Shown: positions 35,920-47,611 of the stretch, in pieces
How the letters are laid out: every line of letters begins with the position of its first letter
Position numbering within the stretch: the first letter of the stretch is position 1
Assembly: GCA_905183005.1 (NCBI GenBank)
Contig: CAJJDO010000026.1
Location: 547,717 to 611,716 of the forward strand
Length of the DNA: 64,000 bases
Reading direction: 5' to 3'
Origin: Paramecium pentaurelia
Lineage: Eukaryota; Ciliophora; Oligohymenophorea; Peniculida; Parameciidae
Notes under the pieces: model-generated
What the model was told of the DNA's origin: nothing
What the model saw: only the letters and a program-made list of their open reading frames with translations
The model's database searches: none
Position numbers and translations under genes: made by a program

Positions 35920-37858
35920 ATGTCAGAATATTTTAGAAAATACATTAAAAAAGAATATTATGGAAATCATTAGTAATTTTTATTAACAAATTGTTTAGTA
36001 CAAATATCAAATATAAAACATCATTTAGAAATTGTATTTTAGAAGTATGATTGCATGAATAATGAAAGGCATTTAAGAGGAGAAATTGGAAAGAAACTGA
36101 TGGTGACGATTGGGATATTATGTGGGCTGAGAAAGAATGGATTCATGAAGTTATGGATCATATTCACTTATAATCTCATTAAAAAATTAATCATTTTCGT
36201 AATCATTATGAGGTAATTATTTTTAATATTAAATTAGTTAACTCGCAAAGATCTCATGATTAAAAATTTAAAGAAATAAAAAAGAGCATTAGAAAAAGAA
36301 GGAAAAATTGATGAAGCAAATGCGTAATTAAAGTAATTTAACTATTTTAGTTATAATTTCTTTCCACTTACTTATCATTTACCTAGTGAATATCCTATCT
36401 TTAATGAAGAATTTAAAAAGTAAGGTGAAAATAAAACTGCATGGATTATGAAACCAGTACAAAATTTATTTAATTATCTTATATAGATAGGTAAATCTTA
36501 GGGAAGAGGCATATTCTTATTTAACAAAATATCATAGATTTCTTAATGGAAGAATCAAGTTAAGTTTAATCCTGAAAATCCCTCTGCAGAATCATATATA
36601 GTTTAAAGATATATTGCTGATCCACTTTTAATTGGAGGCAAAAAGTTTGATACTAGAATCTACTTGTTGTGTACTTCTTATTCCCCTTTAACTTTATATT
36701 TATATCGTACAGGATTTGCTCGATTCACTCATCATAGATATGATAATGAAGATATTACAAATGCTTGTATACTTATTGCATGAAGATTTAGATGTTCATT
36801 TAACAAATGTGGCCATCCAAAAGAATTCAGAAAATTACGATGATAAATTAGGAGGTAAATGGGATTTATAAAAATTGAAACTATTTTTAATGACAAAGTA
36901 TGGATAGGATAAGGTTTAAGAATGTTTTTATAATGTTCAATAATTAATGATTAAATCTTTATTAGCAGTTCAAAAAATTATCATAAATGATAAACATTGT
37001 TTTGAATTATATGGATTTGATATCTTATTTGATTCTCAATTAAAGCCTTGGCTTTTGGAAGTGAATGCAAGGTATAAAACAAGTAAATTAACAAAAGTCC
37101 TTCAATGACATCTAATACACCAATTGATTTTGAATTAAAATGTGGATTATTAGATGATGTTTTTACAATTATTGATTTTGAAAAAATATTAAATGGAAAT
37201 GAGGAATAAATTGGAGGCTTTGATTTAATTTATAAAGGAGGTCCTATAAAAAATAATTATAATTGTTCTTCAATATCATTTCTTGGTACTTTTAATAATA
37301 GAAAAATATAATTGAAGAAATTAGCAAAGACATGTGGTAAGTAATTATGAATATTAATCTTAAGCATTAAATATGGCACATGGGAATGATAAGTAATAAA
37401 TTAAAAGTTCTGAAGGAACTAAAAAGGAAAAAGAAGAAAAAGAAAAGTAAATGAGGAGTTCATCAAAGAGTTCATAAATTACATAAGTAGTATTTTGAAT
37501 TGATAAAAGAACTAAAATAATATAAATAAAGGAGTAATCAATATTAAAAGAAATTCTACAGATTTACCTATTTTAATGAATAAATAAAATGCAATAAGGA
37601 AATTGGCTATACAAAATAGTCAACAAAAATAGAAAATATAAATATAACAATAAAAAGGGGAATATTAAATTTCAAATTAAAATAAAGTGTATGAGATTTA
37701 GTTATTAATTTAGAATATCTTAATTAAATAATTCTTCATTCAGTCCAAATGTTAAAATAGAGATTAATTCAAATCAGTAGAATAATAATATACCTAAGGA
37801 TAGTTTTAGAACTTTACCAAAAATAGTAAAAGATGAATCTTATATTTCAGATGTTTGA
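35920..37858 (+). CDS. Tubulin tyrosine ligase-like polyglutamylase, TTLL1/9-like
   Basis: ATG 35920 to TGA 37856-37858. TTL-family signatures in order: GDDWDIMWAEKEWI, WIMKPVQ, GKSQGRGIFLF, YIVQRYIADPLLIGGKKFD, TRIYLL, VHLTNVAIQKN, GGKWDLQKLKLFL, ELYGFDILFDSQLKPWLLEV and SPSM. These are the ATP-grasp motifs of TTLL1/TTLL9, which add glutamate chains to tubulin in cilia. Introns are frequent: 36211-36235, 36751-36775, one inside EVNA/SPS and 37338-37365. The C-terminal 160 residues after KLAKTCG are polar, with KKEKEEKEKQ. The choice between TTLL1 and TTLL9 is open. Confidence 0.85.
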
Positions 37859-37980
37859 ATTAGATATTGTAATCATAAACTCAATTTTATAATGTATAAA
37901 AAGGATTTATAAACAATAATTAATTTTATCCAAAAATATAATTTAATAAATAATTACATATATATATATATATAATTTTA

Positions 37981-38957
37981 ATGTAAATATTACCACCAGC
38001 TGATAGAGTCTTACATTTTTAAGAAACAAAAAGCTGGTTCAATTCTAGACATTCATTTAAAGTAAAGGAGAAATATAGAAAGACAGAGAAGGAATTATTT
38101 GATGATGAAGTAGTTACAGAAACTTTTCATTTGATTGATAGAGATCATTCAAGTATAAAATTAGAATAAATCTTTAAGATACAATTGAGATGGATGAATT
38201 ATATTCCATGTTGAAAAAAAATAATTATCCTGTAAATTTGAGACTTTTGAAGGCATTTTTTGAAATGACTGATCGTGATGGGAATAGTAAATTTCTATAA
38301 ATATACAATAAGAATGCATTGATTTAGATGAGTTTAAATAGGTTATTAAGGATGAAGGAACTTCTTAAAGTAATAAAATGATTAAGATTAATATAGCATT
38401 TAGAACATTAATGAGAAAGATGAGAGAAATAGGAGATGAGAATTATTATTCAACTGATTTTGTAAATTTACTGAGATATTTGTCTTATTGTGCCAATCGT
38501 ACAGATTTGATATGGCAAATAAAAGTATTTATTCATCATTATATTTATATCAATTATACAGAATACACGTCTATCATTCGAATAAAGATCTAAGTTAGTA
38601 TCAGAGTTATTTAAAGTGAATTAATAATTTACAAAGATATCGAATCCTAAGGAGGAACAAATATGTACATTGAGACCTTTTATGAAAAAGAAGAGTTAAG
38701 GTGAAATCAAATATCTTACTCCAATAAACAAAAAGCCTCGTATAATAACTAATATGTCTACTAAAACTAGAATAAGTACCAGCAATCAAAATTCAATATT
38801 ATCTTTCGATATAAATAGTATTTCATCACCAAGAATATCTCCATTAAAAACAGAGAGATTTGTATTTAAAAAGTGGATGAATTTAACACCAAGTCCATCC
38901 ACTAAAACAACTTTATATTCGACAAAATCCATCTAAAAGATTAATAATAAGTTTTGA
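37981..38957 (+). CDS. EF-hand protein, ciliate-specific
   Basis: ATG 37981 (MQILPPADRVLHFQETK) to TGA 38955-38957. Splicing out a 26-nt intron at about 38286-38311 produces a canonical EF-hand loop, DRDGNKCIDLDEF, preceded by helix LRLLKAFFEMT. A second helical block (IAFRTLMRKMREIGDENYY) follows and the C-terminal 130 residues are polar (SSPRISPLKTERFVFKKW). Splicing in the middle (around 38520-38620) is unresolved. Likely a calcium-sensing adaptor. It lies between TTLL and ABHD17-like genes on the same strand. Confidence 0.6.
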
Positions 38958-39077
38958 TAATATATATATATTTATATCTATAATATTTAGAATGAAATAC
39001 AAATTTATTGTTAAAATAAATAAGGTATTTGATATCGAATGTAACATTTTGTAACTGGAATATTTCAATCTTTTAGC

Positions 39078-40244
39078 ATGTGTGGTCTCAGGAATAAACT
39101 TGTTCATATGCTTGCCTTTCGTCCACCTTAAGCTACATATGAACTGAGATTGAGAGAGTAAAAAAAATAGAGAGTTAATAAAAAATAGCGATATTACTCA
39201 TTTGATGATAGTGGGTATTTCAATTTGTAAAACAATGCTGAATAATAATTGACATTGATAAATGATTAATAATATTTGCATAGGAGAAGAAAGACAGTGA
39301 GGAATCCTGAGTAAGATTAGAATTTATGTGAAGATTATATCCGGAATATGATTTCATCAAAATACCGAATAAGAAAATTCATTTAGATGAAGAAATAGTT
39401 GTGAGATCTGATATATGCAAAATAACATCATATTTTCTGAACTAAAACAATAATTAATAAATAGCATCAGTGCATTTAGATAAGAATAGTGATTACGTAA
39501 TATTGTTTAGTCATGGAAATGCTTGTGATTTAGGAACTATGATAGATAAATTAATTAGTATACATATTTGTTATTTATATATAGAACTTGTGTCCTACAC
39601 TAAGATAAATGTTTTTGCATATGAATATAGTGGATATGGTTAAAGTGAAGGAAAGAGCAATGATTTAAGCATTATTCGTAATATCTAAGTGGCTTATAAT
39701 TTCTTGGTTCATTAATTAGGATATAAACCAACACAAATAATTGTTTATGGTTATAGTATTGGTTCAGGTCCTAGTGTAACTTTATCATCCAATCCTTAAT
39801 TTCCAATAGGTGGGTTGATTATAGAAAGTGGTTTTAGTTCTGGATTAAGAGTTATCAGTAATAAAATAGAAGACACTCCTTATTATGATTTATTCCCAAA
39901 TATTGATAGAATTCAACTCATTAGATGTCCTATATTTATTATGCATGGAGCTAATGATAAAATAATATCTGATGAACATGCTAAATAATTAGCATAGAAA
40001 TCAAATAATTTATATGAATTATGGATACCTGATAATGTTGGTCATTCTGGTATTGATACAGATTTATAATATCGTAAATGTTACTTTTAAAAATTGAGAG
40101 AGTTTATTGATTGTATTAATTTACACTCTTATCATAGATATCACCTTATAAAATGAAAATATTCCTGATTTAATTGATAAGAATACTGCCAAGTCACATG
40201 AAGTTACAACATGTAAACATTATTATTAAACTAAATTATTTTGA
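39078..40244 (+). CDS. ABHD17-like alpha/beta hydrolase (putative depalmitoylase)
   Basis: ATG 39078 (MCGLRNKLVHMLAFRPPQ) resembles the N-terminus of ABHD17, where Cys is palmitoylated and FxPP precedes a Tyr. Hydrolase features: oxyanion segment FSHGNACDLG, YEYSGYGQSEG, nucleophile elbow VYGYSIGSGPS (Ser in GxSxG), Asp in HGANDKI and His in NVGHSG. ABHD17 enzymes remove palmitate from membrane proteins. Introns of 25-27 nt near 39551-39577 and 40113-40137 fit; the latter leads to the C-terminus TCKHYYQTKLF and TGA 40242-40244. If that intron is not removed the protein ends at 40156. Confidence 0.75.
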
Positions 40245-40323
40245 TTCAATATTAATTAGTTTTTAGGAATACATCATCATATAAATATTATTATTAATTA
40301 TTAAATATATATTCAATGTAAAC

Positions 40324-41696
40324 ATGATTATTTATTTATAGGCTTTAAGAGTATCAATTAATCTAGAATGTCTAAATATAAGTGTAGAAAATTCAAAAAA
40401 AATATCCGTTAATCTCCAATGTTGATTAATTTCAAAACGATCTTATAACCTTATTTTCTATTCAAAACTAAGAATCTTTAAAGAAACAATTATTAACCTT
40501 ACTTCATCAATATAAATTACCAATACAATCCCTTGAATTTAATTAATTAACTAGAAAAGAAAATTTAATTATTATAAAAAGTAACAATGCTGAAATTAAA
40601 TTGACTATGAATGGAAGATTCATTTATAATCATCTTGAATAAAACATTACCTATTAAATATTTCCTAATAAATGTATATATCATGGTTAAATTAACAATA
40701 AAAAACCAAATGGAGAAGGAAGTTTTAAATGGGATAATGGTGAATATTATATAGGTCAATGGTTAAATGCTTAGAAACATGGTTTTGGTTAATGGACAGG
40801 AACATAAGAAGATTATTATATTGGTTAATGGGTAAATGGATAATAAGATGGATTAGGTGAACATAAATGGAATGGAGATGTTTATTTTGGTTAATGGAAG
40901 AATTCAGTCAAAAATGGATATGGAGTTGAACAATTTCAAAATGGTGATAAATATATTGGAAACTATTATTGTGGTAAACCATAAGGATAAGGTGAATATA
41001 GATGGGTTGATGGATCCATCTATTAAGGATAATTTTTAGAAGGAATGAGACATGGATATGGTAGATATGTTAATAAAAATGGAATCATTTATGAAGTAAA
41101 ATTTCATACCTAATTAGGGAGAATATTAAAATGATAAAAAGCATGGCATTGGAAAAATAACACATAAAGATTAATAGAATTCATTTGTAAATGATAGTAG
41201 AAATAATTAAGGAGTATTCTAATAATTAAATGATAAAATTGAAGATAGTAATTAAAAATAAAATAAATTATAATCACATAATACAATCAACCAAGATAAA
41301 TCTAAATAAGAAATAACCTAAAGAGAAAATAGATCAAATTCATCCTCATAGAATTATTAATCATATTTATACTCAACCTATTTAAATACTTATCAAAATC
41401 CTAATTTATCACCAAAAAACAACAAATTAAGATAATTACAATTACCTGGTGTCTCTAAATAACCAAGTTAAATTACAAGCTAATCCAATCGTGCATATTC
41501 CATGAATAATAAAAGGATTTCATAAAGAAGTTAAATTAAATAAAATTATAAATCAACATCCATAGATTTAGAAGATATTTATATTGGAGATGCTTATAGA
41601 ACAATCAAAAAGAAACAAACAAGTTTCAAGAATCATAATAATTTATATTTAATAAATAATAATAAGAAGTCTATAAAGAATGTATTTGTTTATTGA
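40324..41696 (+). CDS. MORN-repeat protein
   Basis: About 450 residues with seven MORN repeats at about residues 110-280, such as GEGSFKWDNGEYYIGQW, GQGEYRWVDGSIYQGQF and HGYGRYVNKNGIIYE. These bind phospholipids or act as spacers near membranes and basal bodies. The 5' end is uncertain: from ATG 40324 the frame needs a 16-nt intron (40350-40365) that is shorter than usual, after which QKIQKKYPLISNVDQFQND reads well. A 22-nt intron near 41097-41118 lies inside the last repeats. The C-terminal 190 residues are serine/asparagine-rich. Stop TGA 41694-41696, converging on CDC14. Confidence 0.75.
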
Positions 41697-41873
41697 TTAT
41701 AATTATCTTTATCAATTATTATCATTACTGAATCTTATTAATCTTTTTATTTACTTATATTTCTATTCTAAAATTAATTTTCTTAAATTAAAAATAAACA
41801 TTTGGTAAAATTTTAATATAAAACAATAAATTATCTTTATCATTTTTTAATCCCTGGGGAATTTTAACTGAAA

Positions 41874-43238
41874 TCATAAATTATATGATTACTTCATTTA
41901 TTTAGCCTTGTTTAAAATCTATGCTTAATCTGAGTCACCCTTCTCTGCTTTATTCTTATCAGCTATTTTAAAATTAAATAAATATTTAATTACCTTCACT
42001 CATAGGTCCTAATTGTAAATCTTATAATCTTTTTTCTATATTCACTTCTTCAGCAATCTATTTAACTTGATTCCATATTGGTGAATCTTTTCCCAAACTA
42101 ATCAACCAATTTTATTTTTGCTTAATTGTATTATAAATTAAATAAACTTACAAGTAAAAATATCTATTATGGACCTAATATACTACCTGGTCTACAAATA
42201 CGAATCCATCCTATAAAATCTGGAGCTGGAAATCTAGATATTAATTTCTATTTAAACTTGTAATGTTTAATGGCATAAGCTGCTATCAATGTACCTGTAC
42301 GACCTAAGCCTGCTTTACAATGAATTGCTACTGCATTTTCCTTTTCAGCTATTTCTAAGAATCTCAAAATCTTATCATCTGCTGGTACAGAACCATCAAG
42401 AAAATAAATTTCTTCATGTTTTATTCCATTTTTAATAAATCTCTATTCTTCATATGCTTTTTTATTTAATCTTACTACACAAGTAACTCCAAATTGTTTA
42501 AATATAGGAACATAATCTTCAGGAGTAAAGGTACGATTCTATTTATTTAATAGTAATAATATACTCCATCTGAGTCTTTTTAAGTTGAAGAAGGTCCTGA
42601 AAAAGCTATGAATTTATTTGGTATAATCCAATTGAGATCTCCATTATCTACTCTTTCATAAAATTCATAATCTCTAAGATTGAACTTTCTAACATCAAAC
42701 CATTTCAATTTTATAGCATATTCAAGTCCTCTCAAACAATGAAGGATCTTTACTAATATATTAAATCTACAGTGCATTTATAAGTGCATTATCCATAACT
42801 AGCATCTCTAAAATCCTAGAATGCAGGTTTAACATTCAAAAATGGTTTCCATGCATCATCTGCACTGTATTTAAGAATAATGACTTAAAATGCACCCATT
42901 AAATATGCAGCATTAGCTCTTTTAGCACTATCTAAACTTGTATAATGATAAATTGCATATTTCTGATATGTCTTATCACTAAGCAATTTCTCTAATTCTG
43001 TTACAAATCGATAAGTGTGACCTAAATTTAATGGACCAAAATCAGCAAAAAATGGTTCATATACAAGATCCTTAAGATAATATATATTGTACTTAGTCAA
43101 TACAAAAATAAAAAGCATTTGGCTAATTACGAGGAGCTTATCGATCTGATATCCAATAGAGTCTATCTGTAATTAAGAATTAAATTTACCTTTAATGATT
43201 TCTACAGATCCAAGAATCGGTGTTGGATTAGACTACAT
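41874..43238 (-). CDS. CDC14: CDC14-family dual-specificity phosphatase
   Basis: Minus strand from ATG 43238 (MQSNPTPILGSVEI) to TGA 41874-41876. It has the two CDC14 halves: the N-terminal inactive domain (NIYYLKDLVYEPFFADFGPL, YRFVTELEKLL, RANAAYLMGAF) and the catalytic one with LNWIIPNKFIAFSGPS, VVRLNKKAYEEQRF and active site HCKAGLGRTG, followed by IGWIRICRPGSILGPQQ. The Cys and Arg of the CX5R motif are intact. Several introns of 23-31 nt occur. CDC14 reverses CDK phosphorylation at mitotic exit and is linked to centrosomes and cilia. The tail is short and charged. Confidence 0.9.
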
Positions 43239-43464
43239 ATATTGATAATATTATGATGATTTTTTATAATCAGAAGATCATAGCTAAAATATATAAAGAC
43301 TAAATTAGTAAAAGATCTTCATACTTTAGAATAATATAATTATTAATATCTTAACAAATCAAGTATATACTTATGTAGTCAATAATATGATTTACTTTAT
43401 CAATTTATGAAAATATATATTTTATGATATATTAATAAAATCATTTATTTTAGTGCTGAAAATA
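43239..43464. promoter_or_regulatory. Bidirectional promoter region between two phosphatase genes
   Basis: 226 bp separates the start codons of CDC14 (minus) and a PP2C phosphatase (plus). It is AT-rich with no recognisable element. Both promoters must lie here; shared control of the two phosphatases is inference. Confidence 0.5.
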
Positions 43465-44599
43465 ATGTGTATTGATGATATTTATTTAACAAAACCTAAA
43501 ACTAAATTCACTATTGAATCAGGATAGAATGATGATTTTACATATACTTGTGCCTCTATGTAAGGATGGAGAAAAACAATGGTAATTAAATCTATTAATT
43601 TTTTATGTAGGAAGATGCAATTATCAAAGTAAAACTATCAACAGGAGAATATTTATTTGGAATATTAGATGGTCATGGAGGATTTGAAGTTTCATCTGTT
43701 GTTTCCAAATATTTACCGCGCTTTTTAGAATCAAATATTAAATTTAGAAATAAACAATATGAAGAGAGTTTAATGGAATCATTTATTGATATTGATAAAT
43801 GGTTAATAACTCCAGAAGGACTTAATGCATTAGTAGAAGAGAGATTTTAAATGTCTATTGAAGATGGTATTATTATTTAATCTTATTGAAGTGATAAAAA
43901 ACATTAAGAATTAAAAGAAACAATTCAATAAATAACTTTTTGATTTAAGTGAATTATCTAAATTAGCTCCTAAGAAAATTGTAGAATTGATTGGTACTTC
44001 AATTATTGATGAAAGTGGTACTACAGCCAATATAATTTTGATAACTAAAGATTCAATATATTGTGCAAATATAGGAGATTCTAGATCTGTTGGTATATAA
44101 AAGGGAAAACCTATTATTATGAGTTTTGATCATAAACCAACTCATGCAAAAGAGAGATCAAGAATTTGTAATGCAGGTGGATTTGTGGCTGATGGTAGAG
44201 TTTGTGGAGCTCTATCACTTTCAAGAGCATTTGGAGATTATTAATATAAAGATGATATGGTGATAGCTATTCCTGAAATTAGAGTTTTTAAAAATATATA
44301 AATGATTTTTATGGCTTGTGATGGAATATGGGAAGGTTTAAATGATAATGGGGAGAATCTTACTTAAAAATTATATAAAAATAACAAAGAATAATGTAAA
44401 TTATTTATTTTAATACTGTTTAGCTGAATAAAAATTAAAATCAATTATGAATTAAATTTTAGCTCCTTCAATGACTGAATAAACTGTTTGGGGTTTAGAT
44501 AATATGTCTTGCATACTTATAGAATTTAAGAATTAATAATAAAAAAACAATAAAAGTACATTAAAAATAAAAAAAACTATTAAAAAACAGAAAAAATGA
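43465..44599 (+). CDS. PP2C-type protein phosphatase (PPM family)
   Basis: ATG 43465 to TGA 44597-44599. Motifs of the PPM fold appear in order: GWRKTMEDA, FGILDGHGGFE (metal-binding Asp and Gly), SGTTANIILI, CANIGDSRSV, FDHKPTHAKERSRI, NAGGFV, ALSLSRAFGDYQYK and ACDGIWEGL. The final Asp of DG is present, but the residue usually Asp after IW is Glu. Introns at 43580-43608, about 43866-43889 and 44395-44422 restore frame. The tail is lysine-rich (KIKKTIKKQKK). A Mg/Mn-dependent Ser/Thr phosphatase; substrate unknown. Confidence 0.85.
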
Positions 44600-44666
44600 G
44601 CATAAATTCTATTTATTTCCTTTTTTTTTAGTTATTTAATTTAATCATTTTTGATCTCAATTAATA

Positions 44667-45794
44667 TCAATTTTTCAATTTATATTTTAAAATATTTATT
44701 TTATCTGAATTTTGTTGAGATTATGATTTTTTAAGATAAGTTAATAATAAACGTTGTTATAAGGTTTTAATCTAGTTTAATTTTTCACTTTTCAATAATT
44801 AAGGTTATTTTTTAATTACTATTTAAAAATCAGGCTTTTGATTAACTAATTATTTTTATTATGTCTTTGATTTTGCTAATAAAGGGAATAGATATGTTGA
44901 TGCATCAGTTCTTGTTCTAATTTATATTGGTGAATTATTTATTGATCTTCTAAATTGAGATTTTAATTTTATTTAGACTTTTTCAAATAGAGGCTCTGGG
45001 TTTTCTATTGATTGTAAACTTCTTCTTGCCTATAATTAATTGCTATTAACCATTTTTTTCATCATATTCTAAGCTTAAATCACTTACAAAACAGGTTTTA
45101 TTGATCTTCTTTAACTTTTCTTAAGGCTAAACATCATTTGTCTGTCACCTTATTTAATTTCAATATATACTAATTTATTATGATCCAAGAAGACTAGAAT
45201 CTATTACTGAATGTCTATTTTAAGAAGGGGGAGAATAAGATTATTTTTAAGACCCAATCATTTACTTACTGTCCAAATGATCAATCATCATGATTCTTTG
45301 TTTTGCAATTCTACCTCCACATTCTTCACATATACAACTTTAATTTAGATCTTAAAGAATATCATTCTTTTAAAAGTTTATAGCAGAAGCATGATTTTTA
45401 TGGAGACTGATATTTTCTACTTAAAATTGAAAAATACTTTTCATCGAGAACAATTCAAAGCGATAAACTTTGTAATTATCAACTTCATCCTTTATTAAAG
45501 TTGCCTTTCTTACATTAGAAATAGGAGTTCTTTTTTATAGAGGTTATTGATTGATCATTAATAAGAACAAATATTTAATTATTATATCGTACAATTCATA
45601 ATCAATCATAAATGCTCTTTAAAATTAGATAAACAATCCTATATTAACATAGATATCCAAATAAAATAATTCTTTATAACAAAATACATCTTTAACTTAA
45701 TAATTTCAGTAGATGAAATTCCATAATCCCCTTTTTTCTAAACAAGACAATAGAATATTTCATTAAAACAACATACATATTGTATAACATCCAT
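44667..45794 (-). CDS. Unknown protein with a CxxC cluster
   Basis: Minus-strand frame from MDVIQYVCCFNEIFYCLVQ (ATG 45794) to TGA 44667-44669, with two introns, 32 nt near 45611-45642 and 22 nt near 45168-45189. An ordered N-terminal 200 residues (VYRFELFSMKSIFQFQVEN) leads to CICEECGGRIAKQR, a possible half zinc site. The last 150 residues are basic and Q/S-rich (RRSIKPVLQ, RTRTDASTYLFPL). I do not recognise it. Confidence 0.6.
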
Positions 45795-45910
45795 ATAGAT
45801 ATTATGATATACTGAATTAATTCTTTCAGAATTCTTAAGAAGGATTAACAATAAAATAATATATTAATCCTTTTATTTTTTTAATTATAATAAAATACTA
45901 CTCAAAATTC

Positions 45911-46439
45911 TCAAAGTTTTCTTGTAAAATCATTTAATCTATCTTTCTACATTTTACTTTGTTTTAATCTGTTTCTTTCTTAAAATAAACTAAAAAGAGT
46001 ATCAGATCCATAAATAGTATTTACTTATTGATTACTATTTGTTTTTCTGTAATCTTTTAATTACAATTATAAATGAGGATTTTAAGTAATTTCTTCTGGT
46101 AATTATTCTTTCAATTCTTATTTGATTTTATGTAAACTAGTTTTAAATTCTCTATTTAATGCATTCGCTTATTATTCAGTTTGTCTAAACATAAGTTATT
46201 CTAAATACCTCATCAATTTAATAAATTCATTTGATTTAACAATATCTTTTGGTAAATTAATTTTTAAAATTGCTTTGAAAGCACCATAACCCAATCCAAT
46301 GCGTTATCACTAATAATGTTAAGTAATACCCCATCTTTCTACATGCAATTGGTAATTAAGGACCTAATCTGAATGAATAGTATGAAGCTAATCCAACACC
46401 AGGTATGAAGTAACATAGAAATGATGTTATAAATCCCAT
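45911..46439 (-). pseudogene. Small membrane-anchored coiled-coil gene with an in-frame TGA
   Basis: The start MGFITSFLCYFIPGVGLASY (ATG 46439) is a good signal-anchor. After a 25-nt intron (gtccttaattaccaattgc...) the only frame that connects to the clear downstream coding (IGLGYGAFKAILKINLPKD, MRYLEQLMFRQTEQQANAL, ending DRLNDFTRKL at TGA 45911-45913) contains TGA at 46307-46309. No alternative GT...AG intron that removes it was found. So this is a pseudogene, a sequence error near a contig end, or a misjudged splice. The downstream 135 residues are coiled coil. Confidence 0.45.
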
Positions 46440-46681
46440 ATACAAAAAATAATATTTTATATAAAAATGATTATATAAACAGTTTGTATTTGAAATCTAA
46501 ATTCTTTTTTAGAATGTAATACTTGATAAAATAAAATATTTATTTATCATATAAGAAATTGTAGATGATATTGTTTTTTTCAATTTGAAAGCAGAATGAG
46601 GATTGAAATTATGAATTATTTACTTTGATTAGAATCAGTTTGGATTTTAATCTAGAACTTTTTAATTTTGAAGTAATAATA

Positions 46682-47009
46682 TCAAATATGGGTTATAGGT
46701 ATAGATAAATTCATTTATGTTTTTACTTTGATTTTTATTCCTGATTAAGTTCTTTAATATATTCTTTCTCCTTATTATTCAACCTAAACATAAGTCTATC
46801 TTATCCACTTCTCATTACATACAAAATCTAATTATATTGAAATCTTTACATCTTTATTTCCACAAGGGCAATTAAATTATCCTAAGCAATCGCAATCTGA
46901 AACAACATTTTAATTATTTAATTCAATTTCTAAATTAGCAAATTTAAATACAAGTGCTTGGCAAAATAATGCTAGCTAATAGAATCACAAAGATAACAAA
47001 GGACTTCAT
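46682..47009 (-). CDS. Small secreted cysteine-containing protein (copy 1)
   Basis: ATG 47009 starts MKSFVIFVILLASIILP, a clear signal peptide. A 22-nt intron follows. The mature part has a cysteine cluster CDCLGQFNCPCGN and a single later Cys in DFVCNEKWIR, ending IPITHI at TGA 46682-46684; about 100 residues. It is probably extracellular or in secretory vesicles. The same gene appears again at 47777-48104 in the duplicate. No family recognised. Confidence 0.6.
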
Positions 47010-47166
47010 TAATTTTTATTAATTAATAATAAAACGAATTTATATTATAATTGTTTACATAAAGCTTTAAATTACTCGTCTTCCAAATTCAAGTTAATAT
47101 TTATTGAAATTTGATTCTAGAGTAAAGAAAATATAGTTAAAATATATATATATATATTGATAAAAA

Positions 47167-47610
47167 TCAAATTTATAAAATTTACAATTAATTTGTTAAT
47201 ATTGCTAATTCTCTATCGTTTGGATATGCATTGTATTTATTAAAAAGATCTTGAACTTGTTTTGTAATAATTATAGCATCATCATTAGTTTTTACTTTTT
47301 TTAATAGATTTGAAATAAAGCCTTTTTTAAATTATTCTATATCAATTTGTTCTTAAAATAATTATCTAATGTAATCAATAGTAACATTGCTAAATAATTA
47401 AGGATTAGATTGTTGACTTTCATTAGAATCTACATGATGATCAATATAAAATAATTTTTTGAATTATTGATAATTTATTTGAGAATTTTAACCATAACTT
47501 AATATTAAATCTCTTACTAAACCTTTGATTTGAATTCTTAATCTTCTAAAACCTGAATAGAAATCTTGTTCTGTAATAAAATCTTTATTTTCATGATCAA
47601 AAAATTTGAA
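47167..47610 (-). pseudogene. 3' fragment of the EF-hand gene, cut at the N
   Basis: Contains the last 147 codons of the gene at 48262-49744, including ENKDFITEQDF and ending LTNQLQILQI at TGA 47167-47169. The frame stops abruptly at 47610 where the N begins. It is a truncated duplicate, most likely artefactual, and not an independent gene. Confidence 0.75.
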
Positions 47611-47611
47611 N
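47611..47611. other. Assembly gap (single N)
   Basis: The only ambiguous base in the window. It separates two identical 1,094-bp blocks, which suggests two contigs were scaffolded without merging their overlap. Confidence 0.9.

Larger units (their letters stand above)
46517..47610. repeat. 1,094-bp direct duplicate, copy 1
   Basis: Identical, as far as I compared, to 47612-48705, with a period of 1,095 because a single N lies between them. It carries a small secreted-protein gene and the 3' part of an EF-hand gene. Best explained as the overlapping end of the left contig. Confidence 0.9.
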
